From the NCBI GenBank assembly GCA_948146395.1, contig OX411547.1:54613566-54677565 (forward strand): a DNA stretch of 64,000 bases, given 5' to 3'. The stretch's first letter is position 1; every line of letters starts with the position of its first letter. Positions 54,853-64,000 of the stretch are shown one piece after another. The translations under genes were made by a program, and so were the position numbers. The notes under the pieces are model-generated. The model saw nothing but the letters and a program-made list of their open reading frames with translations, made no database searches and was not told the origin of the DNA. The stretch comes from Fragum whitleyi. Lineage: Eukaryota; Mollusca; Bivalvia; Cardiida; Cardiidae.

Positions 54853-55248
54853 TTGAAGCTTATCAATATGTTATTGACTAAACCATATGTTAATATTTTT
54901 TATCGGAATTGCCTCAGCACATGGCATAAACATAACGCCCTTCGGGCGTATTTAACATTTGCTAAGGCAATTTCACTTTATACTCCAATAAACACATTGA
55001 AAAATGGACTCACTCCTGTGATAAAAGGGCACCTGGATAATTCCTGTGAAGTTGAGATTCATCTAGTTGTTTTGGGTGAGAATATTTTTAAAGAAAGATT
55101 ACAACTGGACGCACTGACAAACGACATGGGTGAACTAAAGCACGATGAACACATTGCTTTGACAATAGCCCCAGTCGGACAGTGCAGCTATAAATTTAGG
55201 CCCTGGGTCTATCAATGCGGAAGCATAATTAATATATTTGAATTTTGA
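54853..55248 (+). other. Open frame without recognisable protein
   Basis: 131 codons with no domain, signal or splice context. Its 5' part matches the repeat seen near 13970, and ACGCCCTTCGGGCGT is a short palindrome. I regard it as a chance frame. Confidence 0.4.
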
Positions 55249-55408
55249 AGAAGAAAATCGATTAAAATGCATATATATTATTTTTGCTAAAAGGTTAAAA
55301 TAGCATATCATAGATCTTGTAAGAACACTAAATCCCCGAAAAGCACATTTAGAAACTCAAAAGATAATTTAACAAATTAATTCCTTGTCTCATGGCATTC
55401 TGCACCTA

Positions 55409-55838
55409 CAGTTTAAAAAAGTTTAAAATTGACACTCATCCCGATCAAAATCATTCTAAATCAATCACTCAGCGCTCCTTTCATCCCAAACACTCACCCA
55501 AATCGATCAAAAACGCCCCCAAATCATTAGAAATCATTTAAAATTCGTTCAAGACTTTCAACAACGAATTCAAATCGATCCATTTATTCTACGATTTTAT
55601 AAGTTGGTGTGTAATCCAAAGTGTCTGATTGGTCCACGAAGACGTAAAAAAACAGAAAAGTAGGTATATCTAAAGGAAGGTAATTAATATAGATAATTTT
55701 GTTCAACTTGAACAAAATTAGCAATATTGGATTGCCTCTCTTTACTTTCACTCAAACATCGCTCCGCGCACACATTTAATTTCTTTCCAAAATCAATCCA
55801 AAATCATTCAACTTGTCAATTCACGATGTTCTTATCTG
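55409..55838 (-). mobile_element. MITE-B copy, full length, diverged
   Basis: TA before CAGTTTAAAAAAGTTTAAAA; left-type end CACGATGTTCTTATCTG then TA. The hairpin AAGGAAGGTAATTAATATAG is imperfect. Confidence 0.88.
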
Positions 55839-56311
55839 TAGATTATATGGCAGGAGGTAAAACGACTGGCTGGACAATATGCTTTCTGATCTAAGTACAT
55901 GTGTACAGATTTCCCGTACAAAACAGTCTCTTTATTCAAAATATATGACTAACGCAGCCAGTGCTTCAATACTTTGTCTTTTATACAAGTTTGCCACAGA
56001 CAAGGGAAGTAAGGAAGAAAATCTTGAATTATTCATTTTGCATTCCCAGCTCTCCCGTTGACCAGAATTACAATTTACTGATATGGAAAAGCCCTTAACT
56101 GTTTGATAACAAAACGTAAAATCCCACACTATTTGGCTAATTTTAGATGCAGAAGAATTCTTTGAAGTATTTGTAAGCAAGTATAAAGCGAGGCAGTATG
56201 CAAAATATGGACGCTCTAGCATCTGCATTTCGGTGGGTCACGGGGGGAGGGTGTAAAAGTGCTTAACCTAGTCATCATTCCTATAACGTTTCAAGGTTAT
56301 CCGAGCAGTTA

Positions 56312-56566
56312 CAGTTTACAACATCGTGAAATTGACACGGTGGATGATTTTGGAATGATTCTGGAGAGAAATTGAATGAGTGTGGAGTGAGTTTTTAGTA
56401 AAATTAAAATCAGGTAATCAAATGGAACTAATTTTCTTCAAAATTATCGATTTTTATTACTTCCCTTTAATAAAATAGGCATACAATTTCTATAAATAGC
56501 TTCCTATTTCTTCAAGAACCAATCAGGCGCTTAAAATTTCAATCATTTCAGTGAAATCGCCTATGG
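56312..56566 (+). mobile_element. MITE-A copy, 3' truncated
   Basis: CAGTTTACAACATCGTG after TA. The hairpin is at about 56407-56470, and the copy stops at TCAGTGAAATCGCC, where a different repeat begins. Confidence 0.85.
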
Positions 56567-57462
56567 GTAACCTGTCCCCCTTATGACAATATTGTTAACT
56601 AAAATTTTTTTAAACAAATTTACTTTTTAAACCCTTTCAATGTTGGAGATATTCAATACTAGATATTTATTTTGTCATTTGAACTTTTTAAATGTATTTT
56701 CGTCATTCAAAGTTCTTCATTCTTTAAACTTGGATTGCTTTTTCACTTGAAAAATTTCTGATGAGTGTCCCTTGAAATTTTAACTTTTCTGTCTATATTC
56801 CAGGTGGAATTCATTTGATAATTTATAATACATGAAACATTTTAAAGAAAACATAATCCTTCTACTGATATCCTTCCAATATCAGAAGTAATTTAATACT
56901 GTTCTGGATATTTGTTCTTTTCACTCAATGATATAAAGATGCATTACATACCAATTTGTTTAATTCAGTAAATGTAGACGAATATTTGGGTTTCCAAGTA
57001 TACCAGTTTTAATATTTCTCCTTAAACCATATGTTTTCTATAAAATTTAATCATATTAGTCTGTTTTTAAATTTAGACTCCTCCATCTTCATTCAAGTGG
57101 AATCCATCTGCTGATTTATTATACAGGATACTTCTGAAAGAAAACAACACATTCTAGTAAAAAAATAACAATTCTGATAACGGGACAGGTTAATTTCATT
57201 ATTACAAAATTTCTTCTGGGAATGATTTAATACTTAAAAACCTAAATAATTGTGAGTAAATTGTGTACCCTTTAAAATGTTCAATGTCCAAACATCATAT
57301 AAAATTTTAGAACTGTTTGAAGGAAAACCATATATTTTCAGAAAAAGTATTGTTTGAAAGAAATAAATGATAAAAAATAGTATTTTCAGTGGGTGGGTGG
57401 GGGGAGGGAACAGGTTACCCCGGGGGGGGGGGGGGCACGTTACCCAGGGGGACACGTTACAC
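56567..57462. repeat. Region bounded by GTTACCC/GGGTAAC motifs, with diverged internal duplication
   Basis: GGGTAACCTGTCCCCC at the left and ACAGGTTACCCC / CACGTTACCCAGGGGGACAC at the right are inverted; GGGACAGGTTA also occurs at 57181. Inside, GGTGGAATTCATTTGATAAT (56803) resembles AGTGGAATCCATCTGCTGAT (57098), about 295 bp apart. A run of 14 G is at 57422-57435. Confidence 0.5.
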
Positions 57463-58419
57463 CGTTACTACTTATCAGAGTGCATTCATCGATTACAACT
57501 CAACTTCAAGGTTGTATTTTATACATAGGTCACCTAAATACCTACAGAAATGAGAGGATTATGGTGGTCCTACGTGTATTGCCTACCGGAATTGCCCTGG
57601 CACCTACAGGAACATAATTATAAACGTGACATATGTCTACAAGAATGATTTTTAAACCAAATTTTAATGCCTAAGGCAGGGTAATTTTCCTAAATTATTT
57701 TCATGAAACATTAGATGAATCAAATGGAGCCAAATTTTGAAACGACACATATGAAAAGATGAAATATATACTTTCTCTTTACAAGTTTTTTCTCTTCACA
57801 TTGACATTATTTGCCTTTGTACATTGTCTTATCTTTATGCAGAGAGGACAAATAGATTCGATTTTTCGACATTCGTTTTTTTTTTCTCGAAGCTGTATTT
57901 TCGGATAATTTGCATAATATCAATTTGGAACCCTTGGGCACAACCACAAAAGCACGTCGTTACTCACATTAGATTCGGGACGTCGAAATCATTAACGTTC
58001 ACGCTAAAGTAGACGTTGTAACAACATCAAAAAAAAAGATTAAAACTGGGCATACGAATGTTAACTGCCTTTTTCGTCAAATTATAACACATGTATGCCA
58101 TAATAAGTCCACAGACGACGAAAACGGATTGTAAAGATTTAATTTTCTTCAAGCGTATTGACCGATGTACTGCCAGATAAGCAAATTACGTAACGATGAC
58201 TCTAAATTACTACACTTACATCCAAGGTTTCCAGTTTACGGAAATGTCCATGGGATTTATCGCATTCTGTGGTAGCGCCTTTTGCATTCCATCTCTTTCA
58301 AACGACTGGGGTCATTTTCGGGGCGAATTTCGAACTTCCCAAAGTTGCCACTACCTTGCTCGACAAGGGCTTCATACTTTTATCGTTGTTAACATTCAGA
58401 TATAGTGGCTTTTCGGCTC
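57463..58419. other. Non-coding, no gene supported
   Basis: A 69-codon frame at 58196-58405 (rich in Cys, Trp and His) has no recognised homology or splice context. Confidence 0.4.
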
Positions 58420-58960
58420 ACCTTAGCAAGAAATAATACCGCTCTAGATGTCACAAGTTTGTCTCAATCTTTTTTAAACTTGCCCAGAATGTTTGACTGG
58501 GCTTGAATAAGATCCTCATTGATTTTGTGACATTCCGACTTATGTCATGGGTAAAGGAGCCTTATAGACAATTTTTTTGTTACCATTCTTGAGGTCACAA
58601 AAATTGCTCAATCTTTCTCAAACTTGCTCAGGATGTTTGTCTGGTCATATGGAAAGTTTGATTTTTGGTGGTATTAGAGAATATGTCAAGGGAAAATGGG
58701 GCCTTATAGAAAATGTCTTTGTTGTCACTCTAGAGGTTACAAGTTTGACTTTAATCGCTGAAATTGTCTGGTCATATGGAATGACTTGGTTGCATTTGGA
58801 GGTTTTTCGCTATAAAATGCCTCTATTTCAATTTTTTTGTTACCACTTGTGACGTTATAATTTTAATTTGATCTTTTTTTTTCAAAGTTGATAAGGATGT
58901 CTAAAGAATATCCTAGTTGATATTTGGCAGCAATCCAACTTGTGACTCATGAAAGGGAGC
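58420..58960. repeat. Tandem repeat, about 155-bp unit
   Basis: Units share GAGGT(C/T)ACAA..TTG, CAAACTTGC(C/T)CAG(A/G)ATGTTTG, CTGGTCATATGGAA and GGGGCCTTATAGAAAATGTC. The 58577-58852 frame is a chance read. Confidence 0.65.
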
Positions 58961-59223
58961 TGTAATAGCAATTTCCTTGGAATGATTGGACTGATGTTTA
59001 TACATGTATTTAGACAAATAAGATTTCAAAACTTTCTAAGCATTTTTCAATATGAATGTACATTATGAATGTAATTGTTGTTCACATAATTAGTTCTAAA
59101 AGAAGAAACTTGTTGAAGTATTGAAAAAGAAATTGTAACTTTGTGTGAGATAACAAAAATGATTTGGCTGAAAAATGGACATTAAATTGACATAAGGCAG
59201 AAGTCAAGGAGACCAAGGTGAGC

Positions 59224-59388
<165 letters not shown>

Positions 59389-60000
59389 CCATTTGATCCA
59401 GCTTTAGTATGAATCTAATCAACTTATTTTGAGTTACCTGTAGCTTGTCTTTCCAAAATTTTGTTAGACCATGATACCAAAAGCAGCATGCATAATCAAA
59501 TGACACTGAATAAGAGCTGAAACTAAAAGTTTTTTGTATGATCAGTAAGATAAGCCTGTTTTCTGTAAAGAAATTTTAACCTTGCATTTGCCTTCTTAAT
59601 AACTGAACGAGCCATGGATTCACCTGTCAAGCTCTGATCAAGAGTGGCACCCGGGTACTTAACTGAAGATGTTGGGTTGATAGCCTGCCCATAACATGAA
59701 ACATTGAGATCATTGTTTGACTTAAGTCTTTGTTTGGAACCAAAAATGATAGATTCATTTTTGCCCAAGTGTAATGATAACTTGTTGTCTACCAACCATT
59801 GGCTAACCATTTCAAGATCTCTGGTCAACTCTCTTTCAATAGAAACTTTACATTTGCCAGAAACAAGCAAACCTGAATAAACAGCATACAAAAAAAAATT
59901 TGTTCTAAACAGCAGCTGGCATGTCATTGACATAAATTAGTAATAAAAGAGGTCCTAAAAGTGAACCCTGAGGGACACCACAAGTAACCATCATAGTCCA
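59389..60000 (-). pseudogene. Degenerate LINE reverse transcriptase, C-terminal part
   Basis: Read right to left: CGVPQGSLLGPLLLLIYVND at about 59935-59995, then the catalytic box as YAVYSGL instead of YADDSGL, then LTRDLEMVSQWLVDNKLSLH, GKNESIIFGSKQRL, SSVKYPGATLDQSLTG and RLKFLYRKQAYL to 59523. After a frame change come FDYACCFWYHGL and [13 protein letters not shown]. The lost Asp pair and the stop before the LYAVY frame show it is dead. The 5' part of the element is absent. Confidence 0.87.
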
Positions 60001-61040
60001 TCATATAAGACCACCATAGTCAACTTGTTTATTTCCCTGTTACCTTTTACGTACGTCCTCATAAGTTCTTTTTTCTATCCCTTTCTATCTTTCTCTACTC
60101 CCTTTTAATTACACATTTTTCAGTGTACTGCTTCTATGCGTTGCGCATCGTTATCTGCTTTTTTTCTTTACCTGAAATATCTGTTTAGCCCGAATTCATT
60201 TAAAAAAACACAACATTTGTTAGTTTATGAATGTTTTTGGGAGTAATCAAGTTCTATATTGCAGTTGCCTATAAAGTATTATTTCGTGTCAAATGGTGTA
60301 GAAGACATTCAATCATCTGTCTTTGCAGCCTTGCTTTCCCATTCTATTTTGTCAATTCAGGGGACGTTTTCTTAACTTTTATATTGTTTATGCGGATCTG
60401 TAGGCTGTTCTTGAATTATTAAAAAAAGATTGTCTAGTCTTAATAAAAGCAAATGAAATTATCCTAGTTATTAGGTATTCATACGGAGCATTTTCATACA
60501 TTTTCAAAGGCAAAGGTCACAGTTTTTTATAGTTCGAAAACTGTATGCGAAACTTGGACATATAAGTCCGATTTGCGGCAGATTTAGTGTCAATTTTACA
60601 TTTACTACAACAAGAATAAAAGTACCATCATTCGCTAATTGCTGCTAAAATTTAGCCATTGGTTATCGAATGAACAGTTCCATCCAACATGGATTTAAGT
60701 TAATTCAAATTCATTCCAGTTTGACGAAAATGAAAGAGTCGCTCTCGAATACTCACTCCTGGCGTTTTCATGTCCCTGGATTTTATACGATATACATGGC
60801 CGGAAAAGCCTAACATTCAAACTGGAAATAAGATCAATTGTCGATAAAGGATGAGTGTAAAGCAAGATTCGAAAAAAAAATCTGTGTAGCCGGTAGATTC
60901 TAGTCATACTTCTGATTTGTAGATAGGCACATAAATTTGAATTGTGTATTTTCTTGTCAATTATTACTGATACATATTAAAGCATAGTAAAGGTAACATT
61001 TGGTAAGATGTCGATGGAAAATCGATGCATTCGAGAGCTT
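60001..61040. other. Non-coding, no gene seen
   Basis: Short frames on both strands lack any recognisable motif. Confidence 0.45.
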
Positions 61041-61458
61041 AAGTTAACAACATCTTGAAATTGACATTTTTCTCGATCATCACCATTCATAATCACTTGC
61101 TCCATTCATTCAATCCAAACGCTCACTCAAGCCATTCAAAAATGCTCTAAACTTATTGAAAAAAGATAGAACCACTAACACCATTCAAAATAATTAAAGC
61201 TATTTCACTGACATTATATAAATTGTTAGCGTCCGATAGGCTTTTGAAGAAACAGTGAGATATTTATAGAACTTGTAGGCATTTTCAATTAAATGGATGT
61301 AATAAGTGTCGCTAATTTTGTTCATCCTGAACAAAATTTACGATATTGGATTACCTCTTATTAAATTTACTCAAAACTCGCTCCACACACTCATTCGTTT
61401 TCATTCTAAAATAATTAAAAAATCATTCACCTTGTCAATTTCACAATGTTATTATTTG
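61041..61458 (-). mobile_element. MITE-A copy, diverged
   Basis: TTAAGTTAACAACATCTTG leads in and CACAATGTTATTATTTG leads out to TA. The hairpin is at about 61290-61362. Confidence 0.87.
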
Positions 61459-62171
61459 TATATACTGCTTCTAAAAGGAAGTTTTGTGAGACGAACAACT
61501 AAAAAAGATAGGATCCGCTCTACTGCTCCCTCTTAAAATATTTGAATTTATTAGGCGATTATAGATACACCCTGATTGTTATCATTCCTGTTGTCGTTTA
61601 GATGTCTAGGCTAAAGTTAGAATTTGCATAATCATACTAGTTATATAGTTTTATTTTGTAAAACTGAATATCTTTAAACGTAAATACAAGTATGTCATAA
61701 TGATATCAATATGGAATACTCAAAACACAATACAATAATGCTCCAAACTTCAATTTTTCCGAACTAAATTACAAAAACCCAGCAATAGAAAACAATTATT
61801 TAAGTTAACAATGCTATTTTATCTTATTGAATCTCATTATTAGAATTAAATTAATGATAGTCTTAATTTGATTGAATTTCTGATTTATATAATGAAAAGC
61901 TTTACAAAGAACAAAAGATTACATCATGGATCGTTGATTTACAAATTATTAAGATCTTCTGTAAAAAGGTCGAAAGATAATCTGGGCATAGATTTACACG
62001 TAAATCATAAGAAAGAAAAGTAGTATATTGCGTTCTGATCTAAAAGTTCCTTTGTCAAAAGATCTCTCATGTTGGAACATGGCGTGTTTTTTTTTTTGTT
62101 TTTTATTGTAATAACCCATCATATTTCCGTGCGAATTTGACTGAAATGCCGGTTGCATGTTAAGTTTGTAT
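61459..62171. other. Non-coding, no gene seen
   Basis: AT-rich, with a poly-T run near 62090; nothing recognised. Confidence 0.45.
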
Positions 62172-62494
62172 ACTAAAAACTAAAACTAAGCGACCACTTA
62201 CGGGACCTTCAAAGTGACCGATAATAACAAACAATAAACATGATTTTGATAGAACTGTAAAAATTCGCCATTTACTCTATTATCCTTCATGTAGGCCTAT
62301 TTTGTATGAACTCAATCGAATCGTCTCAATTAGACGTTTTAAATGATTTTGAACAACATTTATTTAATTACAATATATTAAAGACTTAAATGTCTCCTGT
62401 TTGAGATATTTTTATTCAATCAAGGGAAATTCGAAAACGGCTGCTTAAGTAAAAAAAATCTTGTAAGACGTTGTCGCTCGAGCAAAATGAACTG
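62172..62494. mobile_element. Family F MITE, diverged
   Basis: CTAAAACTAAGCGACCACTT and GTTGTCGCTCGAGC...AACTG then TA. The central hairpin TCGTCTCAATTAGACG is shortened compared with 5010-5053. Confidence 0.6.
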
Positions 62495-62651
62495 TATTTA
62501 TTGTGAATCTCATATAAAACGTCATGCTACATAGCAGCCAATAGTGTTGACATTATTGCGATTCGTGGATTGCGAAAATTGACCGAAGTCATATTTATTT
62601 CTATTTTGCGTCCGCTTTTTCTTAATTCAAGAAAAGCACGATGAAATTCTT

Positions 62652-62980
62652 AAGGTCAAAACATCGTAAAATTGACATTCATTCCGATCAAAACCATCTT
62701 AAATCACTCACTCAGCGCTGCATTCTTTCATTCCAAACATTAAAAAAAAGATCAAAAATGCTCCATTATCATTTGAATTTATTTCGAAATCGTTCATTAG
62801 GATTTATATTTAATTCAAATCGATCAATTTATTCTACGATTTTATTTGATGGTTTGGATTCTACAGTGGCAGATTGGTCCACGAATCCACATAAACAGAA
62901 AAGTACGTTTATTTTTAAAAAGGTAGGTGAATAAAATCGCTAATTTTTGTTATCTTGAACAAAATTAGTGATATTGGATC
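62652..62980 (-). mobile_element. MITE-B copy, left end lost
   Basis: AAAACATCGTAAAATTGACA, CATTCCGATCAAAACCATC and a hairpin AATCGCTAATTTTTGTTA / GAACAAAATTAGTGATATT, then unrelated sequence. Confidence 0.82.
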
Positions 62981-62999
62981 AACAGTTTCGTAAATGTTT

Positions 63000-63900
63000 A
63001 GCTCACCTGAGAACAAAGCACCCAATGTGAGCTTTGGTAGTCGTGTGGTCTCCACCCAGCGTCATCAATACACTCATTAGGCCACACGTTCTTCTTCTTG
63101 CCTAGATGGAGTTGACTCAATCCGAGTGCTCAATTAACCTGAAAACTGGTCAGATTTATTGGCTTGGTGAAATCTCGGAAAAAATTGAGACTGGATAAAA
63201 TAAAATGAGGTCACAATGTCAAATCGAAGAGATTCTCTTTAACAAATCAAGATGTTTTATTCGTCCATACTGGAAATTGGTTAAATTTATTGATGGACAA
63301 GTGGAGATGTTCGAAAATAGTATAACCTCCCTGGATCGAAAACTTGTTTACGAGTATTTAGAAAAGGCCTACAAAAGACCCAAAGAGTCCTTATCTTTTG
63401 CTTTTGCTCAATCATCCTAAAGATTTGTCAGATTAATTGTTTTGTAGAAATTTATGGTAAGTTTGATATAAGGTCAAGTGAGGTCAAAAACTTGGTCACA
63501 AGGTCCAAAAACATTGAAGATAATGTAGATGCCAAACTTTTGTTTAACCTAAAATTGATTAGAATAATTAGCTGAATGGAAACTTGGACAATTTCGAAAT
63601 AGGAAAAGACAAACATCTCTCGTAACGAGGTGAAACCTTGGGAAGCCTATGTTGACTTTCGAGAGGTCATAGTTTTGCCCAATTAATATGGAAATTGATC
63701 GAATTGATTGTCCTCATGAAATGTCTTATAGTGTCGAAATTTGGACAAGTGGGATCAAAGACTAGGCCATGAGATTTAATCTTAGAAAAGACTTGTAGAA
63801 ATATGCATGCCAAATCTATCCTCATCAACCCTAAAAATCTTCAAATTTATTGTTTGTTAGATCTCATACAGTATGCTCATGTGAGCAATATAGGCTATCT
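63000..63900. repeat. Mollusc-type tandem repeat
   Basis: Opens TAGCTCACCTGAGAACAAAG and CAATGTGAGCTTTGG (inverted pair), followed by units with TTAATTG(T/G)TTTG, GGTCA(A/C)AAG and ATGCCAAA(C/T)(T/C)T. The 71-codon frame at 63205-63420 is inside it and not a supported gene. Confidence 0.62.
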
Positions 63901-64000
63901 AAGTCCTCCTGCTAAGTAATCTTCATTATCATTTGCGATATGTTTATTCTCTTGTTTTTATATCAATATTAAGAAGGGTTCATACAACAATATTCCTGTG

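Noticed and set aside
54853..55248. 131-codon gene
   Set aside because: No domain, signal or splice context, and part of it matches a repeat near 13970.
58196..58405. Cys/Trp-containing 69-codon gene
   Set aside because: No recognisable family, no splice signals tied to other exons, and it is flanked by repeats; left unannotated as a gene.

Overview
The window is animal nuclear DNA, most likely from a bivalve mollusc. It is AT-rich and non-prokaryotic, with GT-AG introns, tRNA-headed SINEs, degenerate non-LTR retrotransposons and many small DNA transposons. The bivalve guess rests on the 'TTTAGCTCACCT' type repeats near 53.3 kb and 63.0 kb, the 'CAGTACTTTCAG' repeats and the SINE body; I could not search a database to confirm it. 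No bacterial-style gene, rRNA or CRISPR array is present, and almost all of the short open frames are chance frames inside repeats.

The one host gene I can support lies on the + strand from 2665 to 42003. Nine small exons (47-129 nt) join in frame into 306 codons plus a stop, with every junction on GT-AG and all phases consistent. The product is the C-terminal part of a zona pellucida (ZP) domain membrane glycoprotein: end of a ZP-N-like region, ZP-C module, a tetra-arginine furin-type site, one transmembrane helix and a 22-residue cytoplasmic tail. The signal peptide and probably most of ZP-N are not identified. ZP proteins of this layout form extracellular filaments or egg coats; an egg-envelope role is possible but is inference.

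The introns are saturated with mobile DNA. The dominant element is a roughly 430-bp non-autonomous DNA transposon (here MITE-A, with a sister subfamily MITE-B). It has TA target duplications, termini reading CAGTTAACAACATCGTG on one side and CAGTTAGTTACATCGTG on the other, GAATGA/GAGTGA subterminal repeats and a central hairpin built on GGGAGGTAAT...ATTACCTCCC. I count about 41 copies or fragments, about 14 kb or 22% of the window. They are dense from 1.9 to 19 kb and 26 to 42 kb, absent from 19.2-26.2 kb and 41.9-50.7 kb, and sparse afterwards. Copies lie within 3-31 bp of several exons, and one sits inside a splice donor.

Other layers: eight tRNA-derived SINE copies; two degenerate LINEs abutting head to head at about 23.3 kb and a third at 59.2-60.0 kb; a 440-bp MULE-like element with a 9-bp target duplication; several foldback or inverted-repeat families (named C to Q here for reference only); and mollusc-type tandem repeats of about 160 bp at 50.1-50.7, 52.8-54.8, 58.4-59.0 and 63.0-63.9 kb. 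From 42.1 kb to the end I find no host gene I can support.
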